Below, piece after piece: positions 53,617 to 63,511 of a stretch of DNA of 64,000 bases (position 1 is the stretch's first letter; every line of letters begins with the position of its first letter). The translations under genes were made by a program, and so were the position numbers. The DNA comes from JAHEFT01 sp963766195 (GTDB lineage: Bacteria; Pseudomonadota; Gammaproteobacteria; Xanthomonadales; SZUA-36): NCBI GenBank assembly GCA_963766195.1, contig CAVXYY010000004.1, positions 286,176 through 350,175 of the forward strand. The letters run 5' to 3'. The notes under the pieces are model-generated. The model did no database searches. It was not told the origin of the DNA and worked only from the letters and a program-made list of their open reading frames with translations.

Positions 53617-55017
53617 CTAGTTGCGGGCCTTGCTGCCGAACCATGCGAGGCAGGTGGCGAGTGCCAGGGGAACCAGTCGCTCGACCCAGTCCCCCGGGGA
53701 TTCCACCGTCCAGCTGAGCGCGACGGTAAGCAGAAAACCGATGGCGAGCGTGGCTATTCGCCATTTTGGCCGAACTGGCCCACGCCACAGGGTGATCACG
53801 AGCAAGGGGCCAAACGCCGCTGCCAGGGCCTGCCAGGCAAACAGCACGCGGCTGAATATCCGGTCGGGGAAACGATGGCCAGCATGATCGCGAGCACACC
53901 GATCACCAGCACCACCCAGCGGGCACGGGCCAGGCCGCTGGCGTCGCTGCCGTGTTCTTCTTTAAGGTCGTGGCTGACACTGGATGCAGCCACCAGTAGC
54001 TGGCTGTCAGCGGTGGACATGATCGCGGAAAGAATGGCCGATACCATGACGCCGGCAAGAACCGCCGGAAGAAGCAGTGTCGCCAGCACGAACAGCAGCT
54101 GTTCGCCGTCACCCAGGTTTTCCACCAGGACGCGCCCGCACCAGCCCAGCAGCACCATTCCGATGTAGATGATACAGGCCCACAGCACGGCGATGCGACG
54201 GCCCTGGACAATGGCTTTTTCGCTCTTAATCGCCATGAAGCGATTGACGACGTGGGGCTGTCCGGGATAACCAAGGCCGATACCAAACAAGCCGCAAACG
54301 AATCCGATACCGGCGGGCAAGGAAGCCTGGTCGGTCCAGAGCCGCACACTGCTGACGTTTTCCGTGCGGAGGCTGTCGAGCAGTTCGCCGAATCCGCCGA
54401 CCGCCAGCAGGGCCAGCAGGGGCAGGAGTACCGCGCTCAGCGCCATCAAAAGGCCCTGCACGGTGTCGGTGACGCTGGCGGCCCAGAATCCGCCCAGCCA
54501 AACATAGGCAAGCACCACCAGCGCGCCGATAATGATCGCCGTGCTTTGTTCAATGTCGAGAACGCTGGCGAAGGTTGTGCCGGCGGCCTGGAACTGGGCG
54601 GCAATGTAGAACGTGAAAGAAAACAGGATAACCACAGCGCCCATGCGCATGATCGTGCGCCGCGCCGGGTCGCCGGGAGGCCCGGCAATAAACTCGGTCA
54701 GGGTGAGCGCTCCGGATTCGCGGCTTTTGGCATACAGTCTCGGAGCAATCAGGTACCAGTTGATCAGGAACCCCGAAATCGTTGACGGAATCAGCCAGAT
54801 GGCAGGCAGGCCCCAGGCGAAAGCGGCACCGCTGACACCCAGCAGGCTCCAGGCGGAGGATGAGCTGGCGGAAGCGCTCAATGCAGCTACCAGTGGCCCC
54901 AGTTTGCGGCCGCCCAGGTAGTAGTCTTCGCTGTCGCTGTTGCGTTTGCTGGCCCACCAGCCGATGCCGAGCATCAGCAGTTGATAAGCGATCAGTGTTA
55001 TCGAGTACTCCTGTCAC
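53617..55017 (-). CDS. Sodium:solute symporter, PutP-like (two frameshifts)
   Basis: An inner-membrane SSS-family transporter of about 465 residues, driven by sodium. The clean part (54974 to about 53870) begins MLGIGWWASKRNSDSEDYYL and holds GGRKLGPLVAALSASASSSS, FVCGLFGIGLGYPGQPHVVN and ILSAIMSTADSQLLVAASSV, all SSS core motifs. Near 53870 the frame changes and continues RVLFAWQALAAAFGPLLVIT to the stop at 53617. Upstream, a second break near 55005 would link to a GTG at 55017 and complete the first helix. Resemblance is best to the sodium/proline group, but the solute is not assured. Confidence 0.85.
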
Positions 55018-55217
55018 GATGTCGGGTTTCCTGCGGCCAGGTTTGCAGCATAGAACGAAACACGCACCGAGTGAACTATCGGATCTGTCTGCAATCGAAC
55101 GGACGCCAACATTGCCAAGGACGTGAGATTGGGGGACAATTCGCCACTCACTTTTTTTACACTGCGGCTTCTTTGGCGAGGCTGCATTTCGCTTTTCCAC
55201 ACAGGAGTACTGAGTAA

Positions 55218-55903
55218 ATGAAATCTATGTATGCCAGGGGCGCGTTGCTTGCAGCCGTTCTTCTGAGCGGCAATGCTTTTTCCGCAGAACTTGAAACGGA
55301 CGCACAAAAACTGGGTTACATCATCGGCATGGACATCGGGTCTTCGCTGAAACAGCAGGGTGGCGAACATCGATCTCGATACCCTGATCGACGCCATCCG
55401 GGCGACCTACAACGACGAGCCGCTGGCCATGACGCCTGAAGAGGCGGCGGCCATTCGTGAAGCGTTCATCGCCAAGCGGCGCGCTGAGGCGGAGAAGGAA
55501 CGGCCAGTCCCTGGCGGCGATCAACGCGGCTGAAGGCGACAAGTTCCTGCTTGAAAACCGGGCAAAGGAAGGCGTCCAGGTGACCGATTCCGGTCTTCAG
55601 TACAAGGTCATCGTTATGGGTGACGGCGCCAAGCCTGCCGCAAGCGATACGGTCACCGTGCACTATCGCGGAACCCTGCTCAACGGCGAGGAATTTGACA
55701 GTTCCTACTCGCGCAATGAGCCGACCACCTTCCAGCTCAACCAGGTCATTCCCGGCTGGACCGAAGGTGTTCAATTGATGCCAGTGGGCAGCAAGTTCAA
55801 GTTCTTCATTCCGCCGAACCTGGCCTATGGCCCTAACGGCGGCGGCCCGATCGGACCCAACGCAACCCTGATCTTTGAAGTGGAACTGCTGGGCATCGAG
55901 TAA
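55218..55903 (+). CDS. FKBP-type peptidyl-prolyl isomerase, FkpA/Mip-like (two frameshifts)
   Basis: An exported folding catalyst. It has a signal peptide (MKSMYARGALLAAVLLSGNA, ending FSAE) and the N-terminal helical dimerisation domain of the Mip/FkpA type (ETDAQKLGYIIGMDIGSSLK). The frame changes near 55365 and returns near 55500. The FKBP domain is complete (DTVTVHYRGTLLNGEEFDSS; FIPPNLAYGPNGGGPIGPNA). An AGGAG lies ten bases before the ATG. The 200 bases upstream, between divergent genes, hold no other recognisable feature. About 228 residues after repair. Confidence 0.87.
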
Positions 55904-55909
55904 AGTCCG

Positions 55910-57232
55910 ATGCGGGTTTCAATCGTAGGAAGCGGCTACGTCGGACTGGTCAGCGGTGCTGGCCTGTCCGAAGTCGGGCACCATGTGGTTTGCATGGATA
56001 TCGACGAGGCACGGATCGAAGGTCTGAAAAACGGTATCGTTCCGATCTTTGAACCGGGTCTCGAACCGATGCTGATGGCAAATGCCGACGCTGGACGGCT
56101 GGAATTCACTTCCAGCATCAGCCGTGCCGTTGAGCATGCAGAAGTGCTGTTCATCGCAGTTGGCACGCCGCCGGACGAAGACGGATCAGCGGACCTCAGC
56201 CATGTGCTTGCCGTGGCCGCCGCGATTGGTGAAAACCTGGACAGGCCCTCGCTGGTCGTCGTCAAGTCGACGGTTCCGGTCGGCACCTGCGAGAGGGTTC
56301 GTGACACGATCTCGCAAAAATTGCAGGAGCGCGGAGTCAAAGTCGAATTCTCGGTGGCTTCCAACCCGGAATTTCTCAAGGAAGGCGCAGCCATCTCCGA
56401 TTTCATGAAACCGGACCGAATCGTGGTCGGCGTGGACAACGACAAGGCCGACACCTTGTTGCGGGAACTGTACGCGCCCTTCAACCGCAATCATGAGAAA
56501 CTGCTGTGCATGGATGTCCGTTCCTCGGAGCTGACCAAGTACGCCGCCAATGCAATGCTGGCGACGAAGATCAGCCTGATGAATGAATTGTCCAACGTGG
56601 CGGCCAGCGTGGGTGCGGATATCGAACATGTGCGTAACGGTATCGGTTCAGATCCCCGTATCGGCTATTCCTTTATCTACCCGGGAGCCGGCTATGGCGG
56701 GTCCTGTTTTCCCAAGGATGTGCGTGCACTGGAACAGAACCGCCAGGGCCAGCGGATACGATGCGGAATTGCTCAGGGCCGTGGAGTCGGTCAATAACCG
56801 GCAGAAGCACCGGCCGTTTGAGTTACTGAGCGGCCACTTCAACGGCAATGTGCAGGGACTGACAGTGGCCTTGTGGGGCTTGTCTTTCAAACCCAACACC
56901 GATGATATGCGCGAAGCTCCGAGCCTGAACCTGATCGATGCCATCCTGGCCGGCGGCGGCAGCGTTCGCGCCCATGACCCGGAGGCAGGCAGCGAAGCGC
57001 TGAGGTTTTTCAGCGACCGGCCCGGATTCACACTGGTCGACGACCCTTACGAGGCGGCCCGGAATGCTGATGCACTCGTCCTGATCACCGAATGGAAACT
57101 GTACTGGGCGCCGGATTTTGATCGCCTGAAGCGGGAAATGAAACAGGCGGTGATCGTTGATGGCCGGAATATCTGGTCGCCCGAAGTGGTGCGCCGCCGG
57201 GGATCACCTATTATTCAATCGGAAGGCCGTAA
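55910..57232 (+). CDS. ugd: UDP-glucose/GDP-mannose dehydrogenase family, probably UDP-glucose 6-dehydrogenase (two frameshifts)
   Basis: Oxidises a nucleotide sugar (most likely UDP-glucose to UDP-glucuronate) with NAD for surface polysaccharide. N terminus VSIVGSGYVGLVSGAGLSEV is the NAD motif; the catalytic cysteine is in PGAGYGGSCFPKDVRAL. A break near 56740 joins to TARASGYDAELLRAVESVNN, and WGLSFKPNTDDMREAPSLNL follows. Near 57201 one G is missing from a run; restoring it gives the family's normal C terminus (ITYYSIGRP, stop 57230-57232). As printed, the frame instead runs on into gmd, a false fusion. Seven bases after the FKBP gene. Confidence 0.9.
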
Positions 57233-57239
57233 AAACTTA

Positions 57240-58341
57240 ATGAGTAAAACTGCACTGATCACCGGCATCACCGGACAGGACGGCGCCTACCTGGCGGAAT
57301 TTCTGCTGAAGAAAGGCTACGAGGTTCACGGCATCAAGCGTCGGGCTTCGCTGATCAATACGGCCCGCATCGATCATCTTTATTCCGATCCGCACGTCGA
57401 AAACGCCAGGCTGGTTCTGCATTACGGTGACATGACGGACAGTTCCAGCCTGCAGCGGACCATCCAGCGCGACGCAACCGGATGAAATCTACAACCTGGC
57501 AGCCCAGAGCCACGTGGCGGTGTCTTTCGAGGAACCGGAATACACCGCGGAATCAGATGCGGTGGGTACGCTGCGAATCCTGGAAGCCATGCGCAATCTC
57601 GGGCTCGAGGAAAAATGCCGTTTTTACCAGGCCTCGACCTCGGAACTGTTCGGAAAAGTACAGGAAACCCCCCAGACGGAAAGCACGCCTTTTTATCCGC
57701 GCTCGCCCTATGGCGTTGCCAAGCTCTATGCCTACTGGATCACCGTCAATTACCGTGAGTCCTACGGCATGTTTGCCTGCAACGGCATATTGTTCAACCA
57801 CGAATCACCACTGCGGGGCGAAACCTTTGTCACCCGCAAGATCACCCGCGGCTTGGCGCGAATCGGTTGGGGGCTCGATGAGTGCGTGTACCTGGGAAAC
57901 CTGGACGCACGGCGCGACTGGGGTCATGCCCGCGATTACGTCGAGGCCCAGTGGCTGATGCTGCAGCACGATGAACCGGTTGATTTCGTGATCGCCACGG
58001 GTAAGCAGTATTCGGTGCGGGATTTTGTCAATACGGCAGCCGAAAGCATGGGGCTGCAACTGGAATGGTCGGGCAGCGGGCCCGAGGAGCGGGCTATGGT
58101 GGCCTGGTCGGAAAACAAGGAACTGGCGTTCCGCGCCGGCGATGTCGTGGTGCAGGTTGATCCCCGCTACTACCGGCCGGCCGAGGTGGAGACGCTGCTG
58201 GGTGACGCCAGCCTGGCCCGCGAAAAGCTTGGCTGGGTTCCAAAGACGTCTTTCAGCGAATTGGTGAACGAGATGGTGGCGAACGATTTGCGTCTCGCCC
58301 GGGAAGAATCCCTGATCGATCGGGACCGTTCACAAATCTGA
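57240..58341 (+). CDS. gmd: GDP-mannose 4,6-dehydratase (one frameshift)
   Basis: Converts GDP-mannose to GDP-4-keto-6-deoxymannose. Start TALITGITGQDGAYLAEFLL is the NADP motif, followed by KKGYEVHGIKRRASLINTAR and HYGDMTDSSSL. A break near 57475 leads to DEIYNLAAQSHVAVSFEEPE, then the catalytic Tyr/Lys in FYPRSPYGVAKLYAYW and FNHESPLRGETFVTRKITRG. The C terminus ends in LIDRDRSQI. About 366 residues after repair. GGAAGG precedes the ATG by 13 bases. It is in series with ugd and fcl. Confidence 0.93.
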
Positions 58342-58361
58342 CGACAACGACCGGTGCATCA

Positions 58362-59336
58362 GTGGCAGGTGTTAAGGAACAGGGCAGGGTTTTTGTCGCA
58401 GGCCATCGCGGAATGGTCGGGTCGGCCATCGTGCGTTGCCTGCACGCCGCCGGGGACAACGGACGTCGTCACCCGCAGCCGCAGCGAACTGGACCTGACG
58501 CGGCAGGACGCAGGTCGAATGCTTTCTTTGCCGATGAGCATATCGACACGGTTTACCTGGCCGCCGCCCGGGTCGGCGGAATCAAGGCAAACAGCGACTT
58601 TCCAGCGGATTTCATCCGCGAAAATCTCCAGATTCAGACCAATGTCATTCACTCGGCTTACCGGGCCGGGGTGTCCCGCCTGTTGTTCCTGGGAAGTTCC
58701 TGCATTTACCCCAGGCTGGCCGCACAGCCGATGGCTGAGGATGCCCTGATGACCGGCGTGCTGGAAAAGACCAACGAAGCTTACGCGGTGGCCAAGATTG
58801 CCGGCATCAAGATGTGCGAAGCCTACCGGCGCCAGTTTCGGAAGTGACTTCAGAAGCGCCATGCCGACCAACCTGTACGGCCCGAATGACAATTTCGACC
58901 TGGAAACCAGCCATGTTCTGCCTGCGCTGCTGAGAAAATTTCACCAGGCCGTGGTCGACGGTGATCAAACAGTGACCGTATGGGGAAGCGGTACGCCGAG
59001 ACGCGAATTTCTTCACGTCGATGACCTGGCCGCGGCGGCTTGCTACCTGATGGGATTGGACGAGATCGTTACTGGTCTGCGGTATCCGGGCATTGCTCAC
59101 ACGTCAACGTGGGTTGCGGATCCGATATCAGCATCGCCGAACTGGCCGAATTGATCGCTTCGGTTTGCGGCTTCGAAGGACGGGTTGAATTTGACCCGGC
59201 CATGCCGGACGGCACGCCGCGAAAGCTGCTGGATGTCAGCCGGCTTGAGGCGCTGGGCTGGAAAGCCCGGATTTCCCTGGAGCAGGGGATCAGCGCCACC
59301 CGCGACTGGATGGTCGAACACTGGGACGAGGGGTGA
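58362..59336 (+). CDS. fcl: GDP-L-fucose synthase (several frameshifts)
   Basis: The epimerase-reductase that turns the Gmd product into GDP-L-fucose. GTG at 58362 opens RVFVAGHRGMVGSAIVRCL. A short region (58450-58510) changes frame twice, then ADEHIDTVYLAAARVGGIKA, LLFLGSSCIYPRLAAQPMAE and the catalytic YAVAKIAGIKMCEAYRRQ follow. A break near 58845 joins PTNLYGPNDNFDLETSHVLP and TVWGSGTPRREFLHVDDLAA; another near 59085 joins VNVGCGSDISIAELAELIA. Total length about 325 residues is normal. With gmd it forms the fucose donor pathway. Confidence 0.9.
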
Positions 59337-59342
59337 ACCGGG

Positions 59343-59914
59343 ATGGGTAATTCACTGCAAGACCAGTTAAAGGCGCTGGGCCTGGCCAAAGAAAAGTCCA
59401 ACAGGGAAAAGCCTGGCAGGGATAAACCGGCCAGGAAGCAGAAGGCACAGTCCTCGCCGGCAAAACCCCGGCCTGCACCGGCGCCACGGGCCAGAGAACC
59501 CAGGGGCGAACTTTCGCTGGAGAAGGCGTTTGCGCTGCAGGAAACAGGAAGAAAAACGGCAGGCTGACCAGGCGCGTCAGAAAAAGCTCGAGGAAGACCG
59601 CCAGCGAAAACTGCTGAACAACGCCATCCGGGAAATCGTCCAGGCGACATCGCCTGAACCGGGATGACGCCGAGGTGGCCCGCAACTTCATGTTCAGGGG
59701 ACGTATCCGGAAAATCCATGTCACGCCGGACCAGTTGAAGGCGCTTAATGCCGGTGAACTGGGTATCGCCTACCTTTCGGGCAGCTACCACCTGCTGGCC
59801 AGCGAGCATGCCGACGCCGTTCGCCAGCTGTCAGAGGCCCACGTGCCGGATCTGAGCGCCGGCTCAGCGGATGACGACGAAGAATTTCCGGTTCCTGACG
59901 ATTTGATCTGGTAG
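59343..59914 (+). CDS. DUF2058 family protein (two frameshifts)
   Basis: A cytoplasmic protein of the DUF2058 (YaiL-like) family, about 190 residues. The N-terminal half is very basic and Lys/Pro/Ala rich (NSLQDQLKALGLAKEKSNRE is the family start). A Gln/Lys-rich coiled stretch follows through breaks near 59540 and 59657. The conserved C-terminal domain reads RNFMFRGRIRKIHVTPDQLK and GELGIAYLSGSYHLLASEHA, ending in an acidic patch and DLIW. Family members are reported as nucleoid- or RNA-associated, without a defined role. Convergent with the beta-helix gene, eight bases apart. Confidence 0.83.
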
Positions 59915-59922
59915 GACCCGAA

Positions 59923-61281
59923 TTACTTTGCTTCCTGGAAAAACTGCGCTGACGGTGCAGGTCTGAAATTCACGTTGGAATGCGCAAACTCCTCCGGGCT
60001 GCCGGTGAATTCGAGCCGGTTGCCGACGCCCTGGTTGGTTTCTAGGGCAGGACCCGTGACATCTGCGTAGCGATTTGCACGCAATCCATTACTTCCCGTC
60101 GCAGCCCGAATTAGCACATTCAGGACGTTCCGATCACCCGGTGGAAATTCCGGGCCGGAGTCCGGCGCGGAATCTGAAAGAGCACCTTGCAATTCAAGAT
60201 CGGCAGCCCCGTCACCGTCAGACCGGATATGGATGCCGTTCATTTCCAACTCCAGCCGATTGTCGGAAATCGGGCCCGACGCGCTTAACCATCGCCGGGC
60301 GGCGGCGGCCCTGATACCGGTCTTGAAACCTTCGATACGATCGTTAACCGATTGGATGCGCAAGAGGTTGGAACTGGCGCCGGGTGCCGTCAGCCCGGGA
60401 ATGTGCGAACTGCTGCCGGCGAAAATTCGCCAGCCGATTTCATCATAACCTCCGGAGTTTGGCGTGAAGAGATTACTCTGAGACGCGATAGATACTGATG
60501 CATCGTGGACCAGGTCCGGCCTGCTGGCTCCTGCGCTGGCGATCAAGGTACCGAGAAAACGGTTGCCAGTGAGCGTTAGCGATATCGTGCTGCTTGCGGC
60601 GAAGTTGATTACAAACAGTGCACCACCCCGGTGACTGGCGCGACGAATTGAGCGCTCGAGGCTGACCGAGATCATGGAGCTTTCATGCGGGGCCGGGTTT
60701 TCCTGCTGCCCCGGGTTGCGGCTTAGCACCACCAGGGCATGCCCGGTCGGGCCGTCCGCCGACACACCGAACGGGTTGGGGTTGACGATTTCGCAATCGG
60801 CTATCTGCGCCGAAACCTTATCTCCAGCCGCACGTGACCCCACTACGATGACGTTACCGGAACGCGGCGAAGAGGGGTCATTACCGGTGGCGATATCCTG
60901 GAAACGCAGGCCGCGGAGAACTACGCCATCGCCCAGGGTCAGCAGATCACCTTCAAATCCGGCCGACGCGCGAATGGTTGTTACGGTACCCGGCTCAAAT
61001 TCCAACGGTAAGCCGTTTTCCAGGCGCATGACACCGGCGCCTTCGAGCGTGACTCCGTCCGGTACAAGCAGGGCGCGATCCAAGGCATACTCGCCTGGCT
61101 GCAGGAAAATATGCCGGGCCTTACTTTGCGGCGCAAGTGCTGCGATGAGTTCAGCGCTGCTGCTGACCGTGAGCGCCGTGCTTGAATCCGCAAATGTCGA
61201 GGTCACCAGGTACGGCGCCGTCACGCCGGCCATGAGCAAAACAGCCAAAAGTGCGAATGCGACGGATTTCGTTGTACTCAT
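59923..61281 (-). CDS. Exported right-handed beta-helix protein
   Basis: A 452-residue exported protein. The ATG at 61281 gives a signal peptide (TKSVAFALLAVLLMAGVTAP). The mature part starts with ELIAALAPQSKARHIFLQPG, then EYALDRALLVPDGVTLEGAG, the usual entry to pectate-lyase-type beta-helices, and continues with many short Asn/Ser-rich coils (ISLTLTGNRFLGTLIASAG; GPISDNRLELEMNGIHI). No catalytic residues of known polysaccharide lyases are evident, so it may bind rather than cleave. It follows the TonB-receptor gene by 22 bases and is probably co-transcribed with it. Confidence 0.7.
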   Translation of the reverse strand: MSTTKSVAFALLAVLLMAGVTAPYLVTSTFADSSTALTVSSSAELIAALAPQSKARHIFLQPGEYALDRALLVPDGVTLEGAGVMRLENGLPLEFEPGTVTTIRASAGFEGDLLTLGDGVVLRGLRFQDIATGNDPSSPRSGNVIVVGSRAAGDKVSAQIADCEIVNPNPFGVSADGPTGHALVVLSRNPGQQENPAPHESSMISVSLERSIRRASHRGGALFVINFAASSTISLTLTGNRFLGTLIASAGASRPDLVHDASVSIASQSNLFTPNSGGYDEIGWRIFAGSSSHIPGLTAPGASSNLLRIQSVNDRIEGFKTGIRAAAARRWLSASGPISDNRLELEMNGIHIRSDGDGAADLELQGALSDSAPDSGPEFPPGDRNVLNVLIRAATGSNGLRANRYADVTGPALETNQGVGNRLEFTGSPEEFAHSNVNFRPAPSAQFFQEAK

Positions 61282-61303
61282 GTTCAAGCTCCATAACCAG
61301 GGC

Positions 61304-63409
61304 TCAAAAACTGACTCCAAAACCGACTTCCCAGGTAGCCGGATACCCAGGGCTGGACTGAAGAAAAACCTGGTTGTAATAGTCTGTGTTGGTCAGATTT
61401 CGGCCGATCGCAAAAATTCGCCATTTGCCGTTGCCTGGTTCGAAACTCACGAAAAGATTCAACAGGCCAAAGGCACCTTGCGCAAACAGCGGGTCATTTT
61501 CCTTGGTGAAGTAGTATGCGCTCCGGTAGTTATATTCCAGGCGCATTGAGAGGCTACCCAGGTCGCGCACCGGGAACTGGTAGTCAATGGCGGTTGTCGA
61601 GCTCCATTCCGGTGCTCTGGGTATGGTGTTGCCGGACAGGATATCACCGGTCCATTCACTCACGAAGTCGACAAATTCTCGTTTTGGTAACCAGACTAAA
61701 CCGCCGGACAGGGTAAAACGGTCGGTCATTTGAAAATTTCCGGACACGTCCAGTCCATAGATTTCGGCCTTGGCTGAATTTTCGACATCGGTGATAGTCA
61801 CACCATCAATAAAGAAGGTTGAGCCAATCTGGAGATCAGTGAAGTCATAGTAAAAAGCGGCCCCGTTCAGGGTCAGTCGCCGGTCGAGCCACTGGGAATT
61901 CATGCCCACTTCGTACGCGGTCAGGTTTTCAGGTTCGAAGTTGTCAAATTCCCCGCTGGGCAGGCGGGTTGTCGTCACCCCGCCGCTCTTGTAACCGGTA
62001 GAAACGCTGGCATATAGCAAAGGTTATCGGCAGTCTGGCGTACTCCAGGCCCAGGCGCCAGGACGTGTTGTTCCAGTCGCCTTTGACGGTCGTCAGTTCC
62101 GGGTTGTCCCGGATTCCTGTGCCCGGGATCCGATTCGCGGTCTTTTTCATGGCTCAGGCGAAGGCCGCCGGTAATGCTCCAGTGTTCGTTGAGTTGCAGC
62201 GTCGCCTGGCCAAACAGGGCGTAAGCAGTTTCCTTCCGAAGTTGCCGAGTATCGTTGTTCAGTGGCAACGGATTGACCAATGGAATCATGGTGTAAAACG
62301 TGATTGGACCATCCGAGTTGAAATAGTTGGCGCCGAGCAACCAGGCCAGCGGAGTGCTGTTTTGCGAAACCAATTGGAATTCCTGGCTCCATTGATCGTA
62401 TAGGAGGGGGTCAGCGCCCGGACGCAGCCTCTCAAATGCGGAAGCCCGGCACAGTCGTCCAGGTGCACGCACCTTGTTGTGCGCATAGCCCGTGATGGAA
62501 CGCAGCGTCGCAAACCCCAAGTCGTATCCAATGTTCAGACTGACATTGTCGCTTTCGGTGACCAGGTAGGGATTGGCAGGGTCACCGTGGTCAGGCGGAT
62601 ATCGTCCGGGTTCACGGAAGAAATGCGGGCGGCGGTCCCCAAAGCTCACCGGTCGCGCCGTCATCCCTGACGTGCTGAGCCATCAAGTCAACCAGCAGCT
62701 TGTCGGTTATGTTGAGCCGCACTGAGGCTCTCACACCCCAGAAATCAGCTTTCGCCAAAGGTTCGGTCATCGATCGAATTGCGGATGTAACCGTCGCCTT
62801 CCGATGCGATGAAGGCAGAGGCGAAAAGCGCCCGAATCAAAAGGCAGGTTGACGTGGCCCTGCGACCGGATCGTGTCGTAACTGCCATAGGCGGCTTCGA
62901 TTTCCGTACTCGGATCTTCCTCTGGGGCGCTCCGTCATGAAGTTGATCGATACCGCCCGTCGCATTACGTCCGTAAAGCGTGCCTTGCGGACCTTTCAGC
63001 ACTTCGATCACGCTCCAGGTCGAACATGCGTGCCAGCGCCAGGTTGGAGCTGCCCAGGTAGACGCCGTTCAGGTGTGTCGCCACGGACAGGCTGGTGCCA
63101 CCCTGGTCGGTGACGCCGCGCAAGCGCGAAGCCCGCTCCAAACATGCCGAGGTTGTTGACGACCAGGCCGGGAATATTGAATTGCAGTTCGTAGAAGCTG
63201 GTGATGTCGACTTCATCGAGAAAATCAGCCGACAGCACCTGCACGCTCATGGGAATGTCCTGCAGGTTTTCTTCGACTTTGCGCGCAGTGACGATGATTT
63301 CTTCCAGCGTGTCACCCGGTGTTCCTGATTCCGCCTGACGTCTGGGCGAATGCCGTTGCTGACACAGAATCACCACGAATGACAGGCACAATCGCGATCC
63401 AATGCGCAA
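61304..63409 (-). CDS. TonB-dependent outer-membrane receptor (many frameshifts)
   Basis: A second TonB-dependent receptor of about 700 residues. The N-terminal part includes a TonB box-like LEEIIVTARKVEENLQDIPM and plug start YELQFNIPGLVVNNLGMFGA. Plug and early barrel are readable only in changing frames (VLKGPQGTLYGRNATGG near 62980). The clean C-terminal third (62020-61304) contains ASVSTGYKSGGVTTTRLPSG and the barrel end YPATWEVGFGVSF with terminal Phe. At least five breaks lie between 63130 and 62000. The signal peptide is only weak as read. It is followed by the beta-helix protein gene. Ligand unknown, possibly a glycan fragment. Confidence 0.82.
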
Positions 63410-63511
63410 TGCTGCGCCAAGCGGCCGGATACGGATGATGACCGATTATTCCCCACTGCGAGGGTGCCGCATATAACTCAACGTAGGGAGGGCAGCCCTA
63501 GATTATGCACT

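Noticed and set aside
53569..54168. 199-residue open frame opposite the symporter gene
   Set aside because: The opposite strand encodes clear SSS motifs; this frame is a shadow.
57150..57485. Bifunctional dehydrogenase-dehydratase fusion
   Set aside because: The family's own C terminus and stop are present one frame over after a G run, and gmd has a separate ATG; a single missing base explains it.
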